This document shows positions 1 to 11,295 of a DNA stretch of 64,000 nt, piece by piece. This DNA is from Tahibacter soli. GTDB lineage: Bacteria; Pseudomonadota; Gammaproteobacteria; Xanthomonadales; Rhodanobacteraceae. Every line of letters starts with the position of its first letter. Within the stretch, counting starts at the first letter, position 1. The stretch is from contig NZ_JAOVZO020000003.1 of NCBI RefSeq assembly GCF_025717065.2, positions 310,001-374,000 on the forward strand. The letters are read 5' to 3'. The translations under genes were made by a program, and so were the position numbers. The notes below the pieces were generated by a model, which worked only from the letters and a program-made list of their open reading frames with translations, had not been told where the DNA came from and did no database searches.

Positions 1-2
1 GC

Positions 3-884
<882 letters not shown>

Positions 885-890
885 CGCAAG

Positions 891-922
891 ACGACCGGCG
901 CGACGATGTTCGCGCCGGTCGT
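891..922. terminator. Perfect 13-bp hairpin between convergent genes
   Basis: The arm at 891-903 pairs perfectly with 910-922 around a six-base loop. It lies just after the RND pump gene and before the 3' end of a minus-strand gene, so it could act in both directions. There is no clear T tract on either side, so Rho-independent termination is inferred from structure and position only. Confidence 0.5.
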
Positions 923-927
923 TGCGG

Positions 928-1149
928 CTATCGGCCGAAGGCAACGATCAGTCCGACGACGAGTCAGGCCACGATCCACGCGACGCACCACGACATCACG
1001 TCGCCGATGCGCTCGCGTCGACCGCGCTCGGCCCGACGCCGCCGCGTGCGCTCGCGAAACGCCGGCGAGAAAAACCACAGCACCGGCCCGATCAGCGCGG
1101 CGAGGGGTTGGGCGAGGTCGACGACGGACAGCAACGAGGGTAGGGCCAT
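928..1149 (-). pseudogene. Small two-helix membrane protein interrupted by an in-frame TGA
   Basis: From ATG at 1149 the frame encodes an N-terminal hydrophobic helix (LIGPVLWFFSP), a very basic Arg-rich linker, and the start of a second helix (WCVAWIVA), then TGA at 964-966. The same frame continues as LVVGLIVAFGR to TAG at 928, which exactly completes a second transmembrane helix. A Trp codon (TGG) instead of TGA would give an intact 73-residue protein. This could be a recent nonsense mutation, a sequence error, or a functional 61-residue form. No function is recognised. Confidence 0.5.
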
Positions 1150-1196
1150 GCCTGCGACCCTGCCGGTCTTGCGCATTGCCGCAATCGGCCGAACGT

Positions 1197-1616
1197 TTAC
1201 CCGGCGTCAAAAAAAGCGTAATCGCCGGGGCGCGGCTCGCGCGGCAGCAGGTCCGGCCGCTCTGCCGCGATGCGCTGCGCGACGAACGTGATCCGCGCAC
1301 GCGCCTTCATCATCAGCTCGAGAAACTCGCGCTGGTTCGCCATATAGCCGTCGATATCCTCTCCCTGCCGCAAGAGCGACTGCAGCGCGTCGGCGTTGTC
1401 GCCGTAGCAGCGCACGAGCGCGTCGGAATCGAACGTGAGTATCGCCAGCGCCGTGCGGCGCGGCATGTGCGAACGCACGTCGAGGAGCGCTTCTTCGAGA
1501 TGGCCGGCTTCGACGCGTGTATACATCGCGCGAAAGCGTGTCGGACGGTCTTCCCGTGTCGGTGCGGGTGCCGCGGCGCGTGCGGATTTCGCCGTGCGGG
1601 GACGGGGCTGGGACAT
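1197..1616 (-). CDS. Hypothetical protein
   Basis: 139 residues, with AGGAGCG just before the ATG. The first ~30 residues are basic and low in complexity; the rest looks like a compact alpha-helical domain with a tract around DSDALVRCYGDNADALQSLL. No signal peptide or membrane segment is visible and I recognise no family. It is a single gene; its upstream region holds the inverted-repeat element at 1647-1814. Confidence 0.6.
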   Translation of the reverse strand: MSQPRPRTAKSARAAAPAPTREDRPTRFRAMYTRVEAGHLEEALLDVRSHMPRRTALAILTFDSDALVRCYGDNADALQSLLRQGEDIDGYMANQREFLELMMKARARITFVAQRIAAERPDLLPREPRPGDYAFFDAG

Positions 1617-1646
1617 GGGACGCTCCTTGTCGGCTTGTTGGCGCGG

Positions 1647-1814
1647 CTAGTGGCCTGCAACAGACAAATCGAAAGCAGCTCGCTCGTCCTGGCCGCGCAG
1701 TACTTGCTGCTCACTCGGCCGATAGCGGGTGCTATCGGCCTTGCTCCGCAGCGGCGTCCTGCACGATGCGTCCTTCGCGATCCCTCTTCCGATTTGTCTG
1801 TTGCAGGCCACTAG
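1647..1814. repeat. 168-bp palindromic MITE-like element with 25-bp perfect inverted ends
   Basis: The 25 bases at 1647-1671 are the exact reverse complement of 1790-1814, and both ends begin with CTAG. Almost at the centre is a second perfect hairpin: GGCCGATAGC (1717-1726), loop GGGT, GCTATCGGCC (1731-1740). There is no open reading frame inside. The layout resembles a miniature inverted-repeat transposable element or a structured RNA. It fills most of the 420-bp gap between the divergent genes at 1616 and 2037. No second copy was seen in the window. Confidence 0.65.
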
Positions 1815-2036
1815 TAAACGGCGAGTCGCTGCCGCACGTCACGCGGCAAAAGCAAACAAAAGAAAATGCGGTCGTCGCTGCTGCGTTCGAAACGTGCTCG
1901 ACCGCGGTGCCGCACGCTCCGTACTGTGTTGAGTGGAGCCGTCCCGCCGACGCGTGAGGGGAAAATGCGCCATCGCACGTCCTCGTTCACGCATGCGGCG
2001 CAGTCTCGCACCGCAGACGCTACGGGAGGGAACGCC

Positions 2037-2954
2037 ATGTGGAACAAGGAAATCCGGCGCCGTGTCGCGCCGACGCTGCGTGCCGCGTGCATGGCGGCGT
2101 TCGCGCTCGGTGCGGCCGTCAGCGCGGTCGCCGGCGATCCGCCGGGCGTTGCGCTGACCGCGCCCGACGGCGCGCTGCGCCTCGCACCCGGCGAAACCGG
2201 CACGTTCCGGTTGCGCGCCGAAGGCGACAGCGCGTTCGGCGCGAACGTCTCTTTCTACTACGGCGACGGCGAATACGTACCCGCCGGCACCGCGCCGGCC
2301 GCCGGCTGTCCCGCGCTGCCGCTGACGGGCAGCTATCTTCCGGTGTCGTTCGACCCGACGCAGGCGGGCGGCGTGCTCGACTGCGTTTACGGCGTGACGC
2401 GCAACGCCGATTCGATCAACGATCTGTACATCGGGTTTTCGCCGCCGAACTACGCGCCGGGCGAGATCAATCCCGTGTCGCTGATCGTCGGCGCGATCGC
2501 GCGGCTGCAACTGGCGGTACAGACCGAATCGTCCCGGCTGCGCGAAGACGGGCACGCCGAAGCGATCGTCCGTCTGACGGTTCACAGTTCCACACCGGCA
2601 AGTTTGAATGGATTGACCGCCGGCGAGTGCTACTACGGCATGTCGCCGTTCGGCATCGACGGCAACATCCCCGACGGATGCGGCGACAACAGTCACTTCG
2701 GCGGCGGCTGCTTCGCGGTCGACGTTCCGTATGGATTCCGCCTGGCGCCGGTGCCGGCGTTCGGCACGAGGAGCTGCCTCGTCAAATTGACCAGCCGGCA
2801 ACCGTACAGCGCACCGTTGAGCTACGGGATCGGCCTCTACGGGCTGCTCACCGACGGCGCGACCGGCGGCACGGTGCTCGCGGACAGCCTGTACCAGCCG
2901 GGACTGGCGCTGCGACTGGCGCTCGACGGCATCTGGTCCGACGGATTCGAATGA
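2037..2954 (+). CDS. Secreted protein of unknown function with C-terminal DGFE tail
   Basis: 305 residues. The start is fixed by GGGAGGG eight bases before the ATG. Residues 1-32 are a classical signal peptide (basic start, hydrophobic AAFALGAAVSA, cleavage near AVAGD). The mature part is a beta-rich, Cys-containing domain with no family I recognise. It ends in GIWSDGFE at the very C-terminus. As I recall, short tails ending in DGFE recur on exported proteins of Rhodanobacteraceae-type genomes, possibly as a sorting or recognition tag. Single gene, divergent from 1197-1616. Confidence 0.7.
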   Translation: MWNKEIRRRVAPTLRAACMAAFALGAAVSAVAGDPPGVALTAPDGALRLAPGETGTFRLRAEGDSAFGANVSFYYGDGEYVPAGTAPAAGCPALPLTGSYLPVSFDPTQAGGVLDCVYGVTRNADSINDLYIGFSPPNYAPGEINPVSLIVGAIARLQLAVQTESSRLREDGHAEAIVRLTVHSSTPASLNGLTAGECYYGMSPFGIDGNIPDGCGDNSHFGGGCFAVDVPYGFRLAPVPAFGTRSCLVKLTSRQPYSAPLSYGIGLYGLLTDGATGGTVLADSLYQPGLALRLALDGIWSDGFE

Positions 2955-2964
2955 CGCGAAGCGG

Positions 2965-3672
2965 CTACCACTTCGACGGCGGCGCCGGTTTGGCGACGAA
3001 CGACTTCGCGACGCCGCCCTGCACGACGACCTCGCCGCCGCTTTCGAACGTGAAGCGGTAGTTCTCGTCCATCGTGCGGCGCTGTCCGCCGATTTCCTGC
3101 ACGCGTCCGGGTTCGACCGACACCGCGGCGAGACGGTCCGGGATCAGCGCCGTGACGTTCGCCGGCACGTCGCAGCGCAGATGGTGGATGAACGCGAGCT
3201 CCGCGAGGCGCCCGTCGGCGAGGATCCACGACAGCAGCAGGCCGTGCAGCGGCGGTTCCGACAGCTCGATCGCGTGCAGGCGCGCGCCCGCGAGCACGTC
3301 GAAATCGTTCAGCGATTCCTGCACTTTTCCCTTTTTTCGATCGCGGTTGCCGAAGCCGGCGTTCTGCGGGTCTTCGCACACGAGCCCCTGCTCGCGGAAC
3401 CATTCGACGACGGCGGCGACCGGCGCCGCGTCGGCCGCACCGTGCAGCGATCAGTGGAAATAGCCCGGATGCGCGACGAGTTCGCCGAGCGGAAAGCCGA
3501 CGACGGGCCCTTCGCTCGCGGCTTCGCCGATCCGCGCGCCGTCGAAGTGCGCCGCGATTGCATCGAGCACCTTGCGCCGCGCGCGGCGCTGCGCCGCGTT
3601 CGGTAGGAATTCCGGATCGCGCGCGTCGGCGTACTCGAGTTTCGCGGGCACGAAGAACAGGTCGAGCGCCAT
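2965..3672 (-). pseudogene. Hypothetical cytoplasmic protein interrupted by an in-frame TGA
   Basis: The ATG at 3672 opens a frame starting MALDLFFVPAKLEYAD. It runs to TGA at 3451-3453 (after GYFH) and continues in the same frame as SLHGAADAAPVAAVVEWF through 2965. Reading the TGA as Trp gives a single 235-residue protein with no other defect, so the coding signal spans the stop. No signal peptide or known motif is visible. Possible explanations are a nonsense mutation, a sequence error, or two separate products. Recoding to Trp genome-wide is unlikely because many neighbouring genes end in TGA. Confidence 0.55.
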
Positions 3673-3850
3673 GGCTTTTTTCCGGTCGTGAGCAGTGCGC
3701 ATTGTGCGCCAGAACGCTGCTCGGGACGTCGTCGGGGCTGCCTCACAAGGGCCGGCAGGCATGGCGTCGCCGGTTCCGCCGCCGCCGCGTGACTTGCCGC
3801 GCGAAGTTCCCGAGAATTCCGGCGATGCACGTCGAGTCAGGAGTCGAGTC

Positions 3851-4258
3851 GTGACGAACGAAACGCCGCTGTCGGAATACCTCGTGGTGTCGCGCGGACA
3901 CTGGAACGAAAATCTCGCACCGGAAGAAATCCAGAACGCGATCGACCGGTTCTACGTGTGGCACGCGAGGCTCGTCGACGAAGGGCGCATGAAGCCGGGT
4001 CGGCGGCTCGCGCGCGACGGGCGCGTGGTCGCGCGCGGCGGCGTAACGGACGGACCGTTCACCGAAGCGAAGGAAATCGTCGGCGGCTACTGGTTCATCG
4101 TGGCGCGCGATCTCGACGAGGCGGCGCGCATCGCGGCCGAAAATCCGTGCATGGCCTGCGGATTGTTCTACGAGATCCGGCCGATCGAGGACGAGCGGGC
4201 GAGCGCGTTCGTGGACAGTTCGGAGACGCCGTCGAAGCGACGACCGTCGTTCGAATGA
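3851..4258 (+). CDS. YCII-related (DGPF) domain protein
   Basis: 135 residues, a small ferredoxin-like alpha/beta domain of the YCII/DGPF family, whose hallmark is visible as DGPFTEAKEIVGGYWF. The function of the family is poorly defined; members often lie next to ECF sigma factors or act as single-domain enzymes. I chose the GTG at 3851 because AGGAG lies seven bases upstream and because residues before it are low-complexity Pro/Arg. The C-terminal ~20 residues are polar and probably disordered. Confidence 0.75.
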   Translation: MTNETPLSEYLVVSRGHWNENLAPEEIQNAIDRFYVWHARLVDEGRMKPGRRLARDGRVVARGGVTDGPFTEAKEIVGGYWFIVARDLDEAARIAAENPCMACGLFYEIRPIEDERASAFVDSSETPSKRRPSFE

Positions 4259-4419
4259 CGGCACGGGCGGGAAGCGTCGATCGACAGGGCTGCGCGCCAG
4301 GCGCGGATCGGCGGATCGTGCGACGTCGCGTCGAAGAACGGTCGTAGATCGTCCGGCACACTCGCACGCGTCGGCTAGCGCGTATGAATGCGCGAGCCAT
4401 CAACGTTGCGGGAATCCCG

Positions 4420-5653
<1,234 letters not shown>

Positions 5654-5670
<17 letters not shown>

Positions 5671-6574
5671 TCGCGTCGTTCCCGGGGGCGAGTCGCCCCT
5701 GGACCTGCGAGAACGCTTCGACCACGAAGTCCACCAGCGCGCGGATGCGCGGCGTGTCGCGCATGTCGACGTGAAACCCGACCCGCACCGCGCGCACCGG
5801 CATGGGATGCGGCACCGTCACGCGACGCAGCGCGCAATCGCCGCCGGCGATGAAACACGGCAGCACGGCCATCGCCGCGCCGCCGCGCACGGCGGCGAGA
5901 TGCGCGCGCAGGCCGTTCGCGTGAAGCACGGTGCGTGCGCGGTGCGCCAACGCCGGCAGCCACGACTCGTGCGGCACTTCGCCGGCCGCGCGATCGAGCA
6001 GCACCAGCCGGTGGCCTTCGAAGCCGTTCGCGGCGTCGGGCTGGCCGTGCCGCTCGAGATAATCGTCGGACGCGTACAGCGCATACGCGGCGTTGCCGAC
6101 GCGGCGCTCCACGAGATTTTCCTGCGCGAACGATCCGAAACGGAACGCGAGGTCGGCCTCGCGGCGTGCGAGGTTGTATACCTTCGTGTCGTTGACCAGC
6201 TCGATCGTGAGGCCGGGATGCGAGGCGCCGAACCGCGCGAGCATCGGCGCGATCACTTCGTCGCCGAGCCAGTCGAGACTCGTCACGAGGATCTCGCCGC
6301 TGAGGCCCGTATCGCGCGCGGCGATCTGCCGCTGCACCGACAGCGCGCCCGCGTCCATCTGCTCCAACCCTTCGACGAGCGACCGGCCGAGCAACGTGAG
6401 CCGCAAGCCGTTCGCGTCGCGGTCGAACAGTTTCGCGTCGAGGCGCCGCTCGAGCGCGTCGAGCCGCCGGCTCACGGTCGGCTGCGTCGTGCCGAGCGTG
6501 CGCGCCGCCGCGCTCAACGTACCCTCGCGCGAAATCGCCAGCACCACTTTCAGATCGTCCCAGTCGATCGCCAT
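5654..6574 (-). CDS. LysR-family transcriptional regulator
   Basis: 306 residues. The N-terminal winged helix-turn-helix is clear (AISREGTLSAAARTLGTTQ, then PTVSRRLDALE), followed by a periplasmic-binding-protein-like effector domain. The type resembles LysR proteins that repress or activate a divergent neighbour, and the VOC/SDR pair at 6711 is divergent from it, 136 bp away, so these are the likely targets. The start chosen is MAIDWDDLK; in-frame ATGs at 6586 and 6607 are alternatives with no better ribosome-binding site. Confidence 0.88.
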
Positions 6575-6710
6575 CGGATGTCCCATGCGTTTTCGAATGA
6601 CCGGCATGTCGAATCGATGACTGCATTCGGCCGCCGCGCTTCCTAGACTCTCATACGCCGGCCGAATGCGGCCGGCGGTACTTGTATATCTTTGATCCGG
6701 AGTCGAACGC

Positions 6711-7088
6711 ATGCTCCAGCTCGACCATCTCATCCTGCGCGTCGGCGACGCGCAAGCGTCCGCGCGGTTCTACGAAAAGCTCGTCGGCCTGCGGCGCGAA
6801 GGCCATGCCGGACCGTTCGAAGTGCTGCGCGTGAACGACGATTGCACGATCGACCTGTTGCCGGAACCGCCGAAAGACCCGGTCCATCTCGCGTTTTGCA
6901 TGGACAGGCGCGCTTTCGACGGCGTGCGCGAAAGGCTGCGAGCGGCGGGCGTCGCCTTCGGCGGCGATCCGTTCGTGCGCGACGGCCGTTCCGCATTGCA
7001 GGCGGGCGCTCGCGGCCAGGCCGAAGCGCTGTACTTCTTCGATCCTGACGGCCACAACCTCGAGGTGCGCACGCATGAACCCCGCTGA
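6711..7088 (+). CDS. VOC-family (glyoxalase/bleomycin-resistance fold) protein
   Basis: 125 residues with the paired beta-alpha-beta-beta-beta units of the vicinal oxygen chelate fold: LQLDHLILRVGD at the start, and YFFDPDGHNLEVRTH at the end, which carries the usual metal-ligand Glu. GGAG lies eight bases before the ATG. Members are glyoxalases, ring-cleavage dioxygenases or binding proteins; the substrate cannot be told. The last 14 bases overlap the next gene, so the two are probably co-translated and may act in one pathway. Confidence 0.82.
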   Translation: MLQLDHLILRVGDAQASARFYEKLVGLRREGHAGPFEVLRVNDDCTIDLLPEPPKDPVHLAFCMDRRAFDGVRERLRAAGVAFGGDPFVRDGRSALQAGARGQAEALYFFDPDGHNLEVRTHEPR

Positions 7089-7881
7089 CGTTCGAGTTGC
7101 CGCGGCAGATGCCGTCGTGCCGACTTTCGCGGACCTGCGCGACAAAGTGGCCGTGGTCACCGGCGGTTCGCGCGGCATCGGCGCCGCGACGTGCCTTGCG
7201 CTCGCGCGCAGCGGCGTGCGGCTGGCGATCAACGGACGCGATCCCGCGGCGCTGCGCGCCAATGTGGCGGCCGTGGAGTCCGTCGGCGGCGAGGCGATCG
7301 GCATGGAGGCCGACTGCTCGGATCTCGCGCAGGTGCGGCGCATGCAGGGGCGCGTGGAGGCGCACTACGGCGCGCCGGACTTCGTGCTCGCGTTCGCGGG
7401 CGGCGGCACGGGCCGGCCGGTGCCGGTGCACGACATCAGCGAAGAAGACTGGCGATCGAGTCTCGACAACAATCTCACGTCGACGTTCTTCACGGTCAAA
7501 TGCTTCCTGCCCGGCATGCTCGCGCGCGGCACCGGCGGCATTCTGACGATGGCCTCCGCCGGCGCGCGCGTCGCGGCGGGCGCGCCGGCGGGATACGGCG
7601 CGGCGAAGGCCGGCGTCATCCTGCTGACGCGGCATCTGGCGCAGGAGGTCGGACCGCGGGGTCTGCGCGTCAACTGCGTTTCGCCGTCGGCGGTGTTGAC
7701 CGAGCGCACGCGGGCGACGCTTTCGCCGGAGCGCCGGGCGCGGATGCTGGACGGATTTCCGCTCGGACGTCTCGGCACGCCGGACGACGTGGCGTCCGCG
7801 TCGCTGTTCCTGCTCAGCGACGCTTCGGCGTGGGTCACCGGCGTGGTGTTCGATGTGGCGGGAGGGCGGGTGATGGTGTGA
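7075..7881 (+). CDS. Short-chain dehydrogenase/reductase (SDR)
   Basis: 268 residues, classical SDR. The cofactor motif TGGSRGIG is at about residues 26-33, the NAG-like stretch appears as AFAGGGTG, and the catalytic YxxxK as YGAAK. The C-terminus ends in a typical VTGVVFDVAGG. It would reduce or oxidise a small hydroxy/keto substrate with NAD(P)H. The start overlaps the VOC gene. The divergent LysR protein is the likely regulator. Confidence 0.88.
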   Translation: MNPADVRVAAADAVVPTFADLRDKVAVVTGGSRGIGAATCLALARSGVRLAINGRDPAALRANVAAVESVGGEAIGMEADCSDLAQVRRMQGRVEAHYGAPDFVLAFAGGGTGRPVPVHDISEEDWRSSLDNNLTSTFFTVKCFLPGMLARGTGGILTMASAGARVAAGAPAGYGAAKAGVILLTRHLAQEVGPRGLRVNCVSPSAVLTERTRATLSPERRARMLDGFPLGRLGTPDDVASASLFLLSDASAWVTGVVFDVAGGRVMV

Positions 7882-7954
7882 TTCGCGCGAATCACAGGAC
7901 TCGCGCCGGCCGCTCCCGTATGCTTTGCGCCCATCGTGGTCCGATCGGCAGTTC

Positions 7955-8479
7955 ATGGGCGAAGAAATTTCAGGCAGCGGCATCGACGATCTGGTTGCGC
8001 ACCTGTACCAGCAACTGCGCGTCCTGGCGCACAGCGAGCGCCGGCGCGGCGGCGGCCCCGATACGCTGCACACCACGGCGCTCGTCAACGAGGTCTATCT
8101 GAAGCTCGCCGATGCCGATCGCCTGCGCTTCGGCGAACCGCGGCAGTTCTTTTCATACGCCGCGCAAGCCATGCGGCACATCCTGCTCGATCGCGCCAAG
8201 CTGCGGATGCGGCTCAAGCGGGAGGACAGCCGCCTGCGCGTTTCGTTGACCGATCCCGACATCGAAGCCGTCAGCGTCGACCCGGCCGACGCGGTGGTGC
8301 TCGATGCGGCGCTGACGGAGTTGTCGAAGCTCGATGCGCGTGCGGCACAGGTCGTCGAGCTGCATTTCTTTGCCGGGCTCGGACTGCAACAGATCGCCGA
8401 TCTGCTCGACGTGCACCGGCGCACCGTCGATCGCGACTGGCGCTTCGCGTCGGCGTTCCTCAAAGCGCAACTGGTGTGA
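7955..8479 (+). CDS. ECF-type RNA polymerase sigma factor
   Basis: 174 residues. The N-terminal region 2 includes the family signature ALVNEVYLKL and FSYAAQAMRHILLDRAK; region 4 carries the helix-turn-helix GLQQIADLLDVHRRTVDRDW. This is the sigma-70-like subgroup commonly encoded directly before a receptor Ser/Thr kinase. The stop codon overlaps the kinase start (GTGA), so kinase and sigma factor are almost certainly a signalling pair; phosphorylation of the sigma factor is an inference from family precedent. Confidence 0.88.
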   Translation: MGEEISGSGIDDLVAHLYQQLRVLAHSERRRGGGPDTLHTTALVNEVYLKLADADRLRFGEPRQFFSYAAQAMRHILLDRAKLRMRLKREDSRLRVSLTDPDIEAVSVDPADAVVLDAALTELSKLDARAAQVVELHFFAGLGLQQIADLLDVHRRTVDRDWRFASAFLKAQLV

Positions 8480-11265
8480 CGATCGAGCCGCGCCCCGGTC
8501 TGCGCGCCTGCTTCGACGCGCTGGTCGAGCTGCCTGCGCATGAGCGCGCGGCGTGGCTCGATGCGCACGCGATCGACGACGAACTCCGCGAGCGACTGCG
8601 CAAGATGCTCGCGGCGGACGGTCTGGACAACGCATCGGTGCCGGTTCTGCGCACCGGCGCCGCCGTGCTGGCGACGGAGTTCACGCCGGAGTCCGACGAC
8701 GGCGCCGGCCTGATCGGCACGAGCATCGGCCCGTACCGGCTGGCCGGCGTGCTGGGACAGGGCGGCACGTCGGTGGTGTTTCGCGCCGAGCGGCCGATGG
8801 GCGAGGGTACGCAGACCGTCGCGCTGAAAGTGCTGCGCACCGGTCTTTTTTCCGCCGACAGCCAGCGCCGGTTTCGCCGCGAGCAGGGCGTGCTGAGCCA
8901 GCTGTCGCACCCGAACATCGCGGGACTGATCGACGGCGGCATCAGCGCCGGCGGCATTCCGTTCATCGCGACCGAGTTCGTCGACGGACTGCCGATCACC
9001 GACTACGCCGATGCGAATGCGCTCGACCTGCTCGCGCGGCTGCGCCTGCTCGCGACGGTCTGCCGGGCGGTGGACGGCGCGCACCGCGCGCTCGTCGTGC
9101 ATCGCGACCTGAAACCGTCCAACGTGCTGGTGAGCCGCGACGGCGTGGCGAAAGTGCTGGATTTCGGCATCGCGGGACTGCTCGACGACGGCAGCGGAAC
9201 CACCGCGCAAACGCAGGTGATCTCGCTGACGCCGGGCTACGCGGCGCCGGAGCAGTATCGGCCAGGTCCGGTGACGACGGCGATGGACGTCTACGCGCTC
9301 GGCGTGCTGCTCGGCGAACTGCTGACGGGGCGACCCGTCGCGTCGGCTTCGTTTGCGGGTTTGTCGCGCGCGCTCGCCGACGGTTCGCCGGAGACGCCCG
9401 CCGGGCTGCCGGCCGCTCCTGCGTTGCGGCGTCTGCTGCGCGGCGATCTCGACGCGATCCACGCGACGGCCTGCGCGCGCGAACCCGATCGGCGCTACGG
9501 TTCGGCCGCGCTGCTCGCCGACGATCTCGAACGCTATCTGCACAAGCTGCCGATCGGCGCACACGCGCCGTCGCTGTCGTACCGATTGCGCAAATATGTA
9601 CAACGCAACCGCCTCGGCGCGAGCGCGCTGATCCTGAGCCTCGTCGCCGTCGTCGTCGGCGTCACGACGACGCTGTGGCAGGCGCGCGTCGCGCAGGAGG
9701 AAGGCCGGCGCGCCGCCGCGGTGGGCAATTTCCTGGTCGGCCTGTTCGAGGCGTCGAAACCCGGGCAGCTGCCGGAGCAGCGACTGACGCTCGAACAGGT
9801 GGTGCAGCGCGCCAGCGAGCGGCTGCAGGCGGAGAACGACCTGTCGGTACCGACGCGCATCGACATGATGCGCATGCTCGCCGAGGCAAGCATGGCGGCC
9901 AGCGATTTTCCCGCCGCGAACCGGCTGCTGGATCGCGCGTCGGCTTTGGGCGCCGCGACGTTCTCGCGCGACGATCCGATGCTGCTGCGGATTCGCCTGC
10001 TGCAGGCGCACCTGTTGATTCTCGAGACGCGCTACGCCGACAGCGCGACCGCGTACGAGGCGATCCTGCCGCAGATCCGCGAGGCCGACGACGAGGAGAG
10101 CATCCGCGCGCTGCAGAACTACGCGCTCGCGCTGATGTATTCCGCGCGTGCCGAAAAAGCGCTCGACATTTCAGCGCAGGCGACGCGCGCCGCCGTCGTT
10201 TTTTACGGCGAAGGCTCGCAGGGCGCGGTGCTCGCGGCGCTGGAACAGGGCAACATGTTCGTCGGCGCGGGACGACCCGCCGACGCGGCGGCGGCGATCG
10301 AACCGGCGTTGCGTCGATGGCGCGAAGCGCGCTGGCCGCCGACGCGCGATTTCCTGCGCGGTCTGGTCGATCTTGCGAACACGCGCATGCTGCTCGGCGA
10401 CGTCGCCGCGGGCGAACGGCTCGCGCGCGAAAATCTTGCGGCGGCCGAACTGATCTACGACGCGCCGAACGTCGACATCGCGCGCGCGTCGCTGAACCTC
10501 GGCGAGATGCTGACGCAGATCGAACGCGTGGACGAGGCGCAAGCGCCGATGACGCGCGCGCTGGCGATGTTCCGTGCGATCCACGGCGAAGGGCAGATGC
10601 GCGACGCGAACACGCTGACGCGCATCGCGCAGCTGCAATGGCGCAGAAGGGATCTCGACGCCGCGGCGCAGTCGATCCGGCAGTCGCGGCCGTGGTGCGA
10701 AAGACCGGGCCTGCATCCGACGCGCACGTGCCTCGAACTCGACACGGAAGACGCGCGAGTCGCGCTGGCACAGGGCGATCGATCACGAGCCGACGCGAGC
10801 AGCGCGCGCGGCCTTGCGATGGCGCGCGAGATCTACCGCGACGGCAGCCCGGCGAGCGCCGACCTGCTGCAGCTGCGTGCGGCGGTGCAACTCGGCGACG
10901 GCGATGCCGCGGCGGCGCTCGCATCGTGCGACGAAGCGCGGGCGATGCTGCTTGCGATCGGCGCAAGCGAAGGACCGATCGCGGTCGCGGTGCTCGCGCG
11001 CCGCGCCGCGGCGCTCGAAGCGCGGCGCCGCTATGCCGAGGCGCTGGGCGATATCCGGCAAGCGCTGGCGCTGTGGCAGCGCATGGTGCCGCAAGGCTAT
11101 CGGCGCCGCGCTGAGTTGTTGGCGCAACTGGCGCGGCTGCAGTCGGCGACGGGCGATGCGAGCGCTGCGAAAGCCACGGCGAAGGCGGCGCTCGCGTCGA
11201 TCGATCGGCGAGGCGAGGTCGATGCGGATTGGCTCGCAGTGGTTCTTTCGCTGGCGGGAAGTTAG
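8476..11265 (+). CDS. Membrane Ser/Thr protein kinase with TPR sensor domain
   Basis: 929 residues, starting at a GTG that overlaps the sigma-factor stop. The kinase domain covers about residues 80-350, with GQGGTS loop, Lys118 in VALK, HRDLKPSN (catalytic Asp211), DFG at 229-231 and APEQ. A single transmembrane helix follows at about 380-400 (ASALILSLVAVVVGV). The remaining ~500 residues are tetratricopeptide-like helical repeats, expected to be periplasmic. A short N-terminal segment before the kinase (residues 1-70) matches the usual spacer in these proteins. It probably senses an envelope signal and controls the sigma factor encoded by the preceding gene. Confidence 0.88.
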   Translation: MTIEPRPGLRACFDALVELPAHERAAWLDAHAIDDELRERLRKMLAADGLDNASVPVLRTGAAVLATEFTPESDDGAGLIGTSIGPYRLAGVLGQGGTSVVFRAERPMGEGTQTVALKVLRTGLFSADSQRRFRREQGVLSQLSHPNIAGLIDGGISAGGIPFIATEFVDGLPITDYADANALDLLARLRLLATVCRAVDGAHRALVVHRDLKPSNVLVSRDGVAKVLDFGIAGLLDDGSGTTAQTQVISLTPGYAAPEQYRPGPVTTAMDVYALGVLLGELLTGRPVASASFAGLSRALADGSPETPAGLPAAPALRRLLRGDLDAIHATACAREPDRRYGSAALLADDLERYLHKLPIGAHAPSLSYRLRKYVQRNRLGASALILSLVAVVVGVTTTLWQARVAQEEGRRAAAVGNFLVGLFEASKPGQLPEQRLTLEQVVQRASERLQAENDLSVPTRIDMMRMLAEASMAASDFPAANRLLDRASALGAATFSRDDPMLLRIRLLQAHLLILETRYADSATAYEAILPQIREADDEESIRALQNYALALMYSARAEKALDISAQATRAAVVFYGEGSQGAVLAALEQGNMFVGAGRPADAAAAIEPALRRWREARWPPTRDFLRGLVDLANTRMLLGDVAAGERLARENLAAAELIYDAPNVDIARASLNLGEMLTQIERVDEAQAPMTRALAMFRAIHGEGQMRDANTLTRIAQLQWRRRDLDAAAQSIRQSRPWCERPGLHPTRTCLELDTEDARVALAQGDRSRADASSARGLAMAREIYRDGSPASADLLQLRAAVQLGDGDAAAALASCDEARAMLLAIGASEGPIAVAVLARRAAALEARRRYAEALGDIRQALALWQRMVPQGYRRRAELLAQLARLQSATGDASAAKATAKAALASIDRRGEVDADWLAVVLSLAGS

Positions 11266-11276
11266 CGGAAGCCGAG

Positions 11277-11295
11277 CGTAGCGCGCGTCGCTACG
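11277..11295. terminator. Hairpin at convergent gene ends
   Basis: CGTAGCG (11277-11283) pairs with CGCTACG (11289-11295). It sits between the kinase gene and the 3' end of the minus-strand gene at 11291. There is no T tract, so the assignment as a terminator is weak. Confidence 0.3.

Noticed and set aside
928-3672. Genetic code with TGA read as Trp, or selenocysteine
   Set aside because: Many intact genes here (ccm, kyn, usp) end in TGA with overlapping starts, so TGA is a stop. No SECIS-like structure or selenocysteine context was seen.
8095-10011. Long minus-strand frame opposite the kinase gene
   Set aside because: Antisense shadow of the kinase with high Arg/Gln content, no start signal, no recognisable domain.
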